From the NCBI GenBank assembly GCA_963675235.2, contig CAXXFU010000002.1, forward strand, positions 1,191,888-1,255,887: DNA of 64,000 nt, given 5' to 3'. The notes below the pieces were generated by a model that saw only the letters and a program-made list of their open reading frames with translations, had not been told where the DNA came from and made no database searches. The position numbers were made by a program, and so were the translations under genes. This DNA comes from JAHJQZ01 sp963675235 (GTDB lineage Bacteria; Pseudomonadota; Alphaproteobacteria; Rhizobiales; Devosiaceae). Positions 19,495 to 28,184 of this stretch are shown one piece after another; position 1 is the first letter of the stretch; each line of letters starts with the position of its first letter.

Positions 19495-20511
19495 ATGGAC
19501 ATCAAGGGGGCACTCGCACGAATCGCCGACGGTCATGACCTGACCGGCGAGGAAATGCGCGCCGTCATGCGCGAGATCATGGGTGGCGAGGCCACGCCGG
19601 CCCAGATCGGCGCCTTCCTCATGGGCATGCGGGTCAAGGGCGAAAGCGTCGGCGAGATCGCGGCGGCCGTCTCGATCCTCCGGGAGAAGATGGTGCCGGT
19701 CGATGCGCCCGAGGACGCGATCGACATCGTCGGCACCGGCGGCGATGGCGCCGGCACGCTCAACATCTCGACAGCGACCGCGCTTGTCGTGGCGTCGGCC
19801 GGTGTGCCTGTCGCCAAGCATGGCAACCGTGCGCTCAGTTCCAAATCCGGCGCCTCGCAGGTGCTGGAGGCGCTCGGGGTCAAGCTCGACCTGCCGCCAT
19901 CCTCGATCGCGGCCTGCATCCGCGAGGCGGGGATCGGTTTCATGTTCGCCCCGGCCCATCATCCGGCGATGAAATATGTCGGGCCGGTGCGGGGCGAGAT
20001 GGGCGTCAGGACCCTGTTCAACCTGCTCGGACCGCAATCCAACCCGGGCAATGTCCGGCGCTACCTGCTCGGTGTCTACGACAAGGACTGGGTGGAGCCG
20101 GTCGCCGCCGCGCTGATGTCCAACAAGGCGCAGGCCGCCTGGGTGGTTCACGGCAGCGACGGTCTCGACGAGATCACCACCACCGGGCCGACCTTCGTCG
20201 CCTCGGTTCTCGACGGGGACCTGAGAAGCTTCGAGATCGCGCCGGAGGACGCCGGCATCAAGCGTTCCAGCCCTCAAGATCTCAAAGGCGGCGATCCGGA
20301 CTACAACGCCGCCGCCATGCGCGAGCTGCTCGACGGCGGCCACGGTCCCTATCGCGACATCGTTCTTCTGAACGCCGCCGCGGCTTTCATCGTTGCCGGC
20401 AAGGACGGCGACCTCCAGCTCGGCGTCAAGCGCGCCGCCGACCAAATCGACTCCGGCGCGGCCCGCGACACCCTGGCCCGCCTTGTTTCCATCTCCAACG
20501 GACAGCCCTGA
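19495..20511 (+). CDS. trpD: Anthranilate phosphoribosyltransferase
   Basis: A 338-residue enzyme joining anthranilate to PRPP. The start ATG at 19495 (MDIKGALARIADGHDL) follows GGAGG; the longer open frame upstream is an out-of-frame reading of trpG. Motifs include DIVGTGGDGAGTLNIST (PRPP-binding), KHGNRALSSKSGASQVLEAL and GPVRGEMGVRTLFNLLGP. It follows trpG by 23 bases, and its stop shares a base with the trpC start. Confidence 0.98.
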   Translation: MDIKGALARIADGHDLTGEEMRAVMREIMGGEATPAQIGAFLMGMRVKGESVGEIAAAVSILREKMVPVDAPEDAIDIVGTGGDGAGTLNISTATALVVASAGVPVAKHGNRALSSKSGASQVLEALGVKLDLPPSSIAACIREAGIGFMFAPAHHPAMKYVGPVRGEMGVRTLFNLLGPQSNPGNVRRYLLGVYDKDWVEPVAAALMSNKAQAAWVVHGSDGLDEITTTGPTFVASVLDGDLRSFEIAPEDAGIKRSSPQDLKGGDPDYNAAAMRELLDGGHGPYRDIVLLNAAAAFIVAGKDGDLQLGVKRAADQIDSGAARDTLARLVSISNGQP

Positions 20512-21314
20512 TGAACGACATCCTCAACCGGATCGCCGAATACAAGCGCGAGGAAATCGCCGCGGCCAAGCACAAGAAGCCTTGGAACGAGATCGTCGCC
20601 GAGGCACGCGACGCCTCTCCGACCCGCGGTTTCCGCGATGCCCTGGTCAGCAAACGCGCGAGCGGCGACTACGCCCTGATCGCCGAGGTCAAGAAGGCCA
20701 GCCCCTCCAAGGGTTTGATCCGCCCTGATTTCAACCCGGCCGAGATCGCGAAATCCTACGAGCGCGGCGGCGCCACCTGCCTGTCGGTTCTCACCGACCA
20801 GCCTTCTTTCCAGGGTTCAGGCCAGTTCCTGGTCGAGGCCCGCGAGGCATGTTCGCTGCCGGTCCTCAGGAAGGATTTCATGCTCGAGACCTATCAGGCG
20901 GTGGAGGCGCGCGCCTGGGGTGCCGACTGCATCCTGATCATCCTCGCCCTCGTCAACGACGAAGCGGCGCGCTACCTGATGGATGCGGCAGCCGAGTGGA
21001 ACATGGATGCCCTGGTCGAGATCCACGACCTTGTCGAACTGGACCGTGCGCTCGGGCTCGGGGCCAAGTTCATCGGCATCAACAACCGCAATCTCCGGAC
21101 CTTCGAGACGCGTCTGGAGACCTCGATCAACATGGCGGTCGGCGTTCCCGATGACGTTCTGCTTCTCAGCGAGAGCGGCATCGGCAGCCATGCCGACCTG
21201 AAGCGGCTCGAGGCTGAAGCCGGCATCGGAACCTTCCTTGTCGGGGAAAGCCTGATGCGCAATGACGACGTTGATGCCGCCACGCGTCGCCTGCTGACCG
21301 GCAGGAACTCGTGA
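20511..21314 (+). CDS. trpC: Indole-3-glycerol phosphate synthase
   Basis: A 267-residue TIM-barrel enzyme closing the indole ring. The conserved blocks EVKKASPSKGLIR (catalytic Glu/Lys), VLRKDFMLETYQ, INNRNLRTFE and LLSESGIG are present. ATG overlaps the trpD TGA by one base, and its own stop overlaps the GTG start of moaC: tight translational coupling. Confidence 0.98.
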   Translation: MNDILNRIAEYKREEIAAAKHKKPWNEIVAEARDASPTRGFRDALVSKRASGDYALIAEVKKASPSKGLIRPDFNPAEIAKSYERGGATCLSVLTDQPSFQGSGQFLVEAREACSLPVLRKDFMLETYQAVEARAWGADCILIILALVNDEAARYLMDAAAEWNMDALVEIHDLVELDRALGLGAKFIGINNRNLRTFETRLETSINMAVGVPDDVLLLSESGIGSHADLKRLEAEAGIGTFLVGESLMRNDDVDAATRRLLTGRNS

Positions 21315-21799
21315 GCGAAAAGACGCGATCAGGGCTGACCCATCTCAATGAGAAGGGCGAGGCCCACATGGTCGATGTCGGCTCCAAGGCGTCGACACGC
21401 CGCCGTGCCGTTGCCGGCGCCAGTCTGTCGGCCACACCCGAAGCGATCGACGCGCTGATGGGCGACACGCTCAAGAAGGGCGACGCCCTCGCCGCCGCCC
21501 GGATCGCCGGCATCATGGCGGCCAAGAAGACCGCAGACCTGATCCCGCTCTGCCATCCGCTGGCGCTCAGCCACATCGAGATCGATATCGCCCGCGCCGG
21601 CGACACAACGATCACCATTGCCGCCACGGCCGAGACCACCGGACCGACCGGGGTCGAGATGGAAGCGCTGACTGCCGCCAGCACCGCGGCGCTGACGCTT
21701 TACGACATGGCCAAGGCCCTCGACAGGGCGATGGTCATCACCGATATCCGGCTGATCGAGAAATCCGGCGGCAAATCGGGAACCTACCGCCACGCCTGA
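21311..21799 (+). CDS. moaC: Cyclic pyranopterin monophosphate synthase
   Basis: A 162-residue molybdenum-cofactor enzyme starting at GTG 21311, four bases inside the end of trpC. Motifs: GLTHLNEKGEAHMVDVG, LIPLCHPLALSHIEID (catalytic region) and TGVEMEALTAASTAALTLYDM; the C-terminus has the KSGGKSG block. The trpC-moaC-moeA order is the usual one in rhizobia. Confidence 0.98.
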   Translation: MSEKTRSGLTHLNEKGEAHMVDVGSKASTRRRAVAGASLSATPEAIDALMGDTLKKGDALAAARIAGIMAAKKTADLIPLCHPLALSHIEIDIARAGDTTITIAATAETTGPTGVEMEALTAASTAALTLYDMAKALDRAMVITDIRLIEKSGGKSGTYRHA

Positions 21800-21845
21800 G
21801 ACGCCGTATCGGCCAACAGGCGGCGCATACCGATCCGGAGGCCAC

Positions 21846-23072
21846 ATGCCCAATCGCGACCTGATGAGCTTTGATGACGCGCTTCAGCGCATTCTTGCCG
21901 CTGCAATACCGCTCGATGCCGAAACGCGCCCGCTGAGCGATGCCGCAGGCCATTGCCTGGCCGAGACAATCGCCGCCCGCCTGACCCAGCCTCCCTTCAA
22001 TGCCAGCGCCATGGATGGCTATGCCGTCGCCAGCGCCACCGCTACTCCCGGCACGCCTTTGCGCGTTGTCGGTCGTTCCGAGGCAGGCAAGGGTTTTGCC
22101 GGCTCGCTCGGTCCCGGTGAGGCGGTACGGATCATGACCGGCGCGCCGGTTCCCGATACCGCCGATACCGTCATCATGCAGGAGGACGTGGCGGTTGACG
22201 GTGACACCATCTCGCTGTCCGCCCGCCCCGCCCCTGGCCAACACATCCGCAAGCGCGGCAATGATTTTGCCGAGGGCATGCCTCTGCTCGCCGCCGGCAC
22301 ACGGCTTTCGCCGGCTGCCCTGTCGCTTGCCGCCGCTGCCGGTCATGGCAGCCTCACCGTCACCCGCCGCCCGCGCCTGTCGCTGCTGATGACCGGAGAC
22401 GAACTGGTGCCGCCAGGCACCCTGCCCGGCCCCGACCAGATCGCCGCCTCGAACGGCGCCGGCCTGATGGCTCTGTTCGCACCCCATGCCGGAAAGATCG
22501 CCGACATGGGCATTGCCGGCGACGATGAGGCCAGTCTGCGCCAGAAGCTCGAAACCATGCTGGCGAGCGATGCCGATGTCATCATCACCACGGGTGGCGC
22601 CAGCGTCGGCGACCGCGACCTCGTCAAGCCGGTGCTGGTCGAGCTTGGCGTCAGTCTCGACCTCTGGCGCATCGCCATGCGGCCGGGCAAGCCTCTGATG
22701 TTCGCCAAGGTCGGCAACAAGTTGTTCTTCGGCCTGCCGGGCAACCCGATTTCCGCCCTGACGACGGCGAAACTGCTGGTCGCGCCGGCGCTGCGGGCGC
22801 TTGCTGGCGATGCCGAGCCCGGCCCACGCCTTGTCACCCTGCCCCTGGCCGCGCCCCTTGCCGCCAACGGCCCGCGCCGACACTTCAGCCGCGCCAGGCT
22901 TGTCGACAGCGCCGGCGGGTTGCGCATCATGCCGGGGGACAATTCCGACAGCGCCCACCTGTCGTCCTTCGCCAGCGCCGACGCCCTCATCGTCCAGATG
23001 GAGCACGCCCCGGCCCGGCCCGAAGGCGCACCCGTTCAGGCGTATATTTTGGGGCTGTTGACCTGCAACTAA
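21846..23072 (+). CDS. moeA: Molybdopterin molybdenumtransferase MoeA
   Basis: A 408-residue enzyme inserting molybdate into adenylated molybdopterin. The N-terminus has the conserved FNASAMDGYAV and MTGAPVPDTAD; the MoCF domain has TTGGASVGDRDLV and the GLPGNPIS block. The last four or five residues (LLTCN) and the stop codon lie past position 23055 and may be encoded by the end of the inserted Mu-like element rather than by native sequence. In relatives lexA usually follows directly; here it is 35.5 kb away. Confidence 0.95.
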   Translation: MPNRDLMSFDDALQRILAAAIPLDAETRPLSDAAGHCLAETIAARLTQPPFNASAMDGYAVASATATPGTPLRVVGRSEAGKGFAGSLGPGEAVRIMTGAPVPDTADTVIMQEDVAVDGDTISLSARPAPGQHIRKRGNDFAEGMPLLAAGTRLSPAALSLAAAAGHGSLTVTRRPRLSLLMTGDELVPPGTLPGPDQIAASNGAGLMALFAPHAGKIADMGIAGDDEASLRQKLETMLASDADVIITTGGASVGDRDLVKPVLVELGVSLDLWRIAMRPGKPLMFAKVGNKLFFGLPGNPISALTTAKLLVAPALRALAGDAEPGPRLVTLPLAAPLAANGPRRHFSRARLVDSAGGLRIMPGDNSDSAHLSSFASADALIVQMEHAPARPEGAPVQAYILGLLTCN

Positions 23073-23198
23073 TTAAGTGAGACTGAGCGCAATTATCTGG
23101 GATTAGGTGGTAACTTCTGGTATCTCGCGATAATGCGCCGGTTCAACGTGGGATTGGGGCCTATTTCAAACCGAATTAGCTCGAAGGGCCAATGCCAA
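23056..23198. repeat. Late-gene-side end of the Mu-like element
   Basis: Non-coding after the moeA stop. It contains AATTATCTGGGATT at 23091-23104, matching reversed copies at 58500-58513 and 58477-58490 at the opposite end, and a weaker GTGGGATTGGGG at about 23148. These are candidate transposase-binding sites. The stretch ends where the IS66 terminal repeat begins. Confidence 0.5.
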
Positions 23199-24140
23199 GT
23201 AACCGGCCGGTTCAGACCGCGGTGTTTTCATCAGCGTTCAGCGGCGTCCAGTTCCAGGGAAGGAGTTGGTCGAGTCTGTTGATCTTGTGATCGTTGATGC
23301 GGGCAAGGACGTCTGCAAGCCAGAGCTCGGGATTGAGGCCGTGAAGCTTGGCGGTCTCGATCAGGGTCATGGCGTCGGCTAGGGTCTCGCCGCCGGCATC
23401 GGATCCGGCGAACAGGAAGTTTTTGCGGCCAATGGCAATGGGGCGCATGGCGCGCTCGGCAGGATTGTTGTCGATGCCGACTTCGCCGTTTTCAGGGAAC
23501 AGGGTGAAGGCGGGCCAGCGGTTGAGGCCGTAGCGCATGGCCTTGGCCAGATCGCTCTTGCCGGAGATGCGGCCGAGTTGATCCTCGCACCAGACCTTGA
23601 AGGCAGCGGCGATCGGCGCGCTCATCTTCTGGCGAATGCGTTTGCGCACATTGGCCTTCTCACCGGTGATGGCGCGCTCGATGTCGTAGAGCTTGCCGAT
23701 GCGCTCGAGCGCCTGTTTGGCAATCTCGGATCCCGTGGCCTTGAACACGTCGTTGAAGTCCCGACGCAGATGCGCCCAGCACGCGGCCTCGACAATGCGG
23801 GGCTCGCCGGTCTTGGGATCGGGCTCGTAGAGCTTTTTGAACCCGGCATAGGCGTCGGCCTGCAGAACACCGGAAAAGCCCGTGAGATGGTCCTGCGGAT
23901 GCTCGCTCTTGCGGTCCGGAGAGAAGAAGTAGGCCGCCGCCGGTGGATCGCTGCCGGCAAACGGCGTGTCGTCGCGGACATAGACCCAGATCCGCCCCTC
24001 CTTGACCGCGCGGCGCGCTCCCTTCGAGGCAATCGCAACCTTGGGATCGAGAACCTTGATCACGGTGTCGTCGGCATAAAGCCGATGAGCGGCGAACACA
24101 TGGCGCCGGATCAGATCGGTCAGCGGGTTGAGGGCAGCAA
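23199..24140 (-). mobile_element. IS66-family remnant (3' half)
   Basis: The outer end begins GTAACCGGCCGGTTCAGACC at 23199, which resembles IS66-type terminal repeats. It encodes the C-terminal part of a TnpC transposase; tnpA, tnpB and the N-terminal coiled-coil and zinc-finger part of tnpC are missing. The inner border is an abrupt junction with IS3 sequence at about 24140. It is not mobile on its own. Confidence 0.8.
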
Positions 24141-24471
24141 CGCGCAGCCCGCCCAGCAGATAGGGGTATGTCTTGTGCCCTTTGGCCGGCCTGCTGGTAT
24201 TGGGCTTCTGGTAGATCGGCATCAGTCCCATGAGCCGCATCAATCGCCGGATACGCTTCTGGTTCACGGCATGGCCCTCGTTCCGGAGGTGCCAGGTCAT
24301 CTGCCGGACGCCATAGAAGGGCGTCTCCAGGAACTGCCTGTCGATCAAGAGCATCAGGGCGAGGTTCATCTCGGTCTCGCCCCTTGGCTCGTAGTAGAAC
24401 GAAGACCGCGAGATCGACAGCAGGCGGCACTGCGCCCCGATCGACAGCGTGGGGTGGTTACGCTCAATCAT
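23212..24471 (-). pseudogene. Chimeric transposase frame: IS3 OrfB N-terminus fused to IS66 TnpC C-terminus
   Basis: One uninterrupted frame of about 419 residues from the OrfB start MIERNHPTLSIG. The first ~110 residues are IS3-family OrfB (HTH and linker: SRSSFYYEPRGE, FYGVRQMTWHLR), nearly identical to the copy at 52663. After LLGGLRV the sequence switches to IS66 TnpC: FAAHRLYADDTVIKVLDP, LQADAYAGF, AACWAHLRRDF, NNPAERAMRPIAIGRKNFLF and the C-terminal WLADVLARINDHK. Neither half has a full catalytic core: the IS3 DDE residues are gone and the TnpC N-terminus is gone. Probably a dead product of recombination, though fully open. Confidence 0.85.
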
Positions 24472-24854
24472 CCCGCGCCTCACTTGCCGCCCCAGGGCTT
24501 GAGCTTTCTGGACAAAAAATCGTTGGCGACGGCCAGCTCTCCGATCTTGGCGTGCAGTTCCTTGACCTGTGCCTCGTCGACCTCCGCCGTTTTCTTCCCA
24601 CCGCGCTCGAAGATATCCGGTGCCCCTTCGAGCAGCGCCTTCTTCCATTGGTGGATCATGGTCGGGTGCACGCCGTATTCGGCCGCCAACTCCGATACCG
24701 TGCGTTCGCCCTTTACGGCCTCCAGCGCTACCCGCGCCTTGAAGCCCGCGTCGTGGTTCCTGCGTTTCGACATGTTCTGATCTCCTCGTACTTGGAGACC
24801 AGCAGACGTCAGATCGTAGCTTCCGTCACTGTCCGATTTTCGGGGAGGAGCTCA
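24139..24854 (-). mobile_element. IS3-family element, left truncated copy
   Basis: The intact outer end is TGAGCTCCTCCCCGAAAATC (reading from 24854 leftward), the IS3-type TGA terminus. The element keeps orfA and the first third of orfB, then is cut by IS66 sequence at about 24140. It is nearly identical but opposite in orientation to the copy at 52280, so the two face outward around the catabolic block. Confidence 0.88.
24480..24773 (-). CDS. IS3-family transposase OrfA
   Basis: A 97-residue protein (MSKRRNHDAGFKARVALEAV...) with an N-terminal HTH (SELAAEYGVHPTMIHQWKKA) and a C-terminal leucine-zipper-like helix (VDEAQVKELHAKIGELAV). Its sequence is identical to the copy at 52361. It would normally be joined to OrfB by ribosomal frameshifting, but the downstream orfB is truncated here, so it may act only as a repressor of relatives, if at all. 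Confidence 0.92.
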   Translation of the reverse strand: MSKRRNHDAGFKARVALEAVKGERTVSELAAEYGVHPTMIHQWKKALLEGAPDIFERGGKKTAEVDEAQVKELHAKIGELAVANDFLSRKLKPWGGK

Positions 24855-24855
24855 G

Positions 24856-25803
24856 GCATCGAGCCATCTTGCGATGTTGCCGGTCGCCAGTTCCCTGGTC
24901 GTCGACGAACTCGAGACTGCTTTCGCGGCGGGCGCCGATGATGTCCTCCTGGTGAATTGCGGCAATATTCGCCCGCATGTCTATGCGCTGGAGCTTGTGC
25001 GACGACTGTGGAGTACCGGGCACCAGGATGCCTCTACCTTCATCGACGAGTTCGCAGAGCACTATTTCGTTTCGGCTGCAAAGGAAGCTGCGGCCTGCCT
25101 CCGGGGCTATTTCGACGCGGCCATCCAGTATGGCCCGAACGATGACGACATGGCGGGCGATGAATTCTACCATCACCCTGCCCGCTCCCTGGTAGGACAT
25201 CTGCTGCGCGGGGAAACTGAAGCCTCTGCCCTAGATCTTGTCTGGGCAACCGGCGAACGGGTTTTCCATGACCAGGTCGCCTGGTTCAAAGACTTCTGTA
25301 CGCCGGCAGTTGCGCGCTTTGGCCAACTTGCCGAGCGGTGCCGGGCGGTGAGCCGGATGCTTTCGCCCGATGAAGCCGTGTTCTTCGATGACTTCCTGAC
25401 GTTTCAGGTCGGCCTGCACGAAACCGGCTGCCGTGGAATGGTCCATCTTTGCAACAGCATCGATGCTTTCCGCCAGAAAGACTACCCGAAGTCCTTCGTT
25501 CTGGCGTCACAATCACTATGGGCCTATCGGCAAAGCCTCGAACTGCTGCAGAAATCCGAACACGGCAAATGGAAGAACTTTTTCCGCTTCGATTGGCTGA
25601 CCAATGTCAAGATAACGACCTATTCAATTGACTCGCTGAGGCGCTATGTCAGGGCTTTCGGAGACAATCCGGATTACTTTCTTTGGTACAAGGAGTACCT
25701 GATGCCGGAGAACGAGAAGCGGGTGCATCTCGAAAACACCCACCGCAATCCACCGACCGACGACGATCTGGCTGAACAGCTCAGGATCAAGTTCGGGATG
25801 TGA
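24856..25803 (+). pseudogene. 5'-truncated glycoside hydrolase, GH115-like
   Basis: An open frame runs from the IS3 end to 25803 with no start or ribosome binding site of its own; the first internal ATG is at 24874. About 310 residues remain. DDVLLVNCGNIRPHVYALEL resembles the GH115 (xylan alpha-1,2-glucuronidase-like) signature, and the C-terminal helical region (FFDDFLTFQVGLHETGCRG) is compatible. GH115 proteins are several hundred residues longer, so the catalytic N-terminal part was lost where the IS3 element lies. Family assignment is by eye and moderate. Confidence 0.55.
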
Positions 25804-25919
25804 AACCACTGCGCGCAACGCCGGGGCCGTCAGGCAATTGGCCCGCTGGCGCAATATTGGGCCGGGTGGTCCTCAAACGTCACCAAACCCTGATCAGGTC
25901 TGCAGGCAGGGCTTTGTCT

Positions 25920-28181
25920 TCAGTCGATCGAAGACAAGTCGAGAACGAGCTCGTTGCCAGCTTCGAGCACGACGTCCTTGTTGCGGCCATGCCAATGGAT
26001 GGCACAAGCCTGGTCAACCAGCGACCTTAGCTTCAGGTGCCTTGCCTGTCTGTTCTGCCAGGCGAGATCCAATTCCAGTCCACCGCGGGCGCGCAGTCCC
26101 TTCACAAATCCCGTATGCCACCTGTCCGGAAGAGCGGGGAGCAGGTCGATGCGCCCGACGCGCGACTGCACCAGCATTTCGAGGATCCCTGCCGCACCGC
26201 CGAAATTGCCGTCGATCTGGAAGGGCGGATGAGCGTCGAACAGGTTCTTGTAGCTGCGTTCAGGGCTTAAGAGCAGCTTCAGGACATCATGCGCGTGCTC
26301 GCCCTCACAAAGGCGCGCCCAAAGATTGATGCGCCAGCCAATGCCCCATCCAGTCGCCTTGTCGCCACGGATTTGCAGCGATTTCCGGACCGCGTCGACA
26401 AGCTCGGGCGTTTCCTGGCGGGTGGCCTGCAAGCTGGGGTATAGGCAATACAGATGCGAGACATGGCGATGGTGGATTTCAGGGACTTCCAGATCCCAAT
26501 CCTCCAGCCATTCTTGAAGCTGTCCCACCTTGCCGATGCGCGGCGGAGCCAGCCGGGCACGCGCCGCGATCACCTCGTCCTGCATCTGATCGGCAAGGCC
26601 GAGCTGCTTTGACGCAGCGAGATAGGCATCGAACAGATCTCGCATGATCTGGCTATCCATCGCCGGCCCGGCGCAGAGTGCCGATCCATGAGGATGAACG
26701 TTCTCTGGCGACAGCGACGGCACGGTCACCAGAAGGTCGGTCCCCGGCATTGGCCGGAGCACGTCGAGCACAAACCGCGTCGCCCCGCTCAGGATCGGGT
26801 GCAGACGCCGGACAAGCGTTTCGGGATAGCCGGCATAGGCAGCATGGTCCCACAGTTGCGCGCAATACCAGGCGCCGCCTGTCGGCCAGAGGCCCCACTG
26901 CGCACCATCGGCGGGCGTCGCGGCACGCCACAGATCCGTGTTGTGATGAAGCACCCAGCCCCGTGCGCCGTAATTTCTTCTGGCAACCTCGGCCCCTGTG
27001 ATCGCAACCTCTTCGATCATGGATACAAGCGGTTCGAAGCACGTCGCCAGATTGGCCGGATCGGGCAACCAGTAATTCATCTGGATATTGATGTTGGAGG
27101 TGTATTTGCTGCCCCAGGGCGGACGCGTTTCCTTGTTCCAGATACCTTGAAGCGTCGCGGGTTGGCCGTTCGGACGGCTGGACGCCATCATCAGATAACG
27201 CCCATACTGTACGTAGAGGGCGGCGAGAGCGGGATCCTCGCCCAGATGGTACCGGGCGATCCGCTCGTCGGTTGGGAGTTCCGGCTGGCCGGCGCCCAGG
27301 TCGAGGCTCAATTTGTGAAACAGGCGCTGATGCGCACTGATATGTGCGTCGCGCAGGGCGGCGTAGCTTTTGCCCGCCACAGCCTCGCGCCGCGCGGCGA
27401 GCAGCGCTGTCGGATCGCCGGAGACGTCATCAAACCGGCGGAAGCTTGTCGCAATGTCGACAAGGAAAATGGCGGTTGTGGCCTCGCTGACGATCAGCCG
27501 CTTGCCTCTTCGCTCGGCGTGGCCGCCCTCGATCAGCGAATCGACGCCAATCCCGAATTTCAGCTGTCCTTCAATGCCGTTCTCGCCGGTATTCTGTCCC
27601 AGGAATGAGATGCCCGTGGCGTCGTCCGAGGTTTCCTGACCAGGCTGCGGACTGTCCAGCCAGGCCTCGAAGGACAAGGTGCCCGGATGCGAGGTCGTAA
27701 TGCGGATCACCAGGACATCGTCTGCGGCCGAGACGAAGCTTTCGCGTTCGAATATAGCCGTGTCGGTGCTCATGCCGGCGCCCAACAGGGCATAGCGCGT
27801 GGTCGCGACGGCAGTCTCCAGATCAAGGGAACGGCGATAGCTGCCGGGCACCGCCTCGTGCGGAAACTCCAAAAACAGATTGCCCGCCGGCTGGTAGCTC
27901 ATCTGGAGATAGGGCCGGCCCATGAGATGGGCATTCGCCAGATCCTGGGCCTCGGCGTAGCGGCCCTCGAAGATCAGCGCACGCACCGCATCCAAGTTTG
28001 GCAGGGCCTCGGGATTTGTCGACTGATACGGGCCGCCGGACCACAGCGTTTCCTCGTTGAGCTGCACCTCCTCGCGTCCGACCCCGCCGAAAATCATGGC
28101 GCCGAGCCGTCCATTGCCAACAGGCAACGCATCGGTCCACTCCACCGCAGGCGAGCGGTACCACAGTTCAGAATTGTCCAT
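25920..28181 (-). CDS. Glycoside hydrolase family 95 (alpha-L-fucosidase family)
   Basis: A 753-residue enzyme of the GH95 type, whose best-known members are inverting alpha-1,2-L-fucosidases. It starts LWYRSPAVEWTDALPVGNGR and LGAMIFGG, the typical N-terminus. HRHVSHLYCLYPS and the acidic FQIDGNFGGAAGILEMLVQS block near the C-terminus are family hallmarks. No signal peptide, so it should act in the cytosol on imported fucosylated oligosaccharides. It is the last gene of a seven-gene operon, three bases after the ATPase stop. Linkage specificity cannot be told, and some GH95 members act on galactosides. Confidence 0.9.
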   Translation of the reverse strand: MDNSELWYRSPAVEWTDALPVGNGRLGAMIFGGVGREEVQLNEETLWSGGPYQSTNPEALPNLDAVRALIFEGRYAEAQDLANAHLMGRPYLQMSYQPAGNLFLEFPHEAVPGSYRRSLDLETAVATTRYALLGAGMSTDTAIFERESFVSAADDVLVIRITTSHPGTLSFEAWLDSPQPGQETSDDATGISFLGQNTGENGIEGQLKFGIGVDSLIEGGHAERRGKRLIVSEATTAIFLVDIATSFRRFDDVSGDPTALLAARREAVAGKSYAALRDAHISAHQRLFHKLSLDLGAGQPELPTDERIARYHLGEDPALAALYVQYGRYLMMASSRPNGQPATLQGIWNKETRPPWGSKYTSNINIQMNYWLPDPANLATCFEPLVSMIEEVAITGAEVARRNYGARGWVLHHNTDLWRAATPADGAQWGLWPTGGAWYCAQLWDHAAYAGYPETLVRRLHPILSGATRFVLDVLRPMPGTDLLVTVPSLSPENVHPHGSALCAGPAMDSQIMRDLFDAYLAASKQLGLADQMQDEVIAARARLAPPRIGKVGQLQEWLEDWDLEVPEIHHRHVSHLYCLYPSLQATRQETPELVDAVRKSLQIRGDKATGWGIGWRINLWARLCEGEHAHDVLKLLLSPERSYKNLFDAHPPFQIDGNFGGAAGILEMLVQSRVGRIDLLPALPDRWHTGFVKGLRARGGLELDLAWQNRQARHLKLRSLVDQACAIHWHGRNKDVVLEAGNELVLDLSSID

Positions 28182-28184
28182 GGT

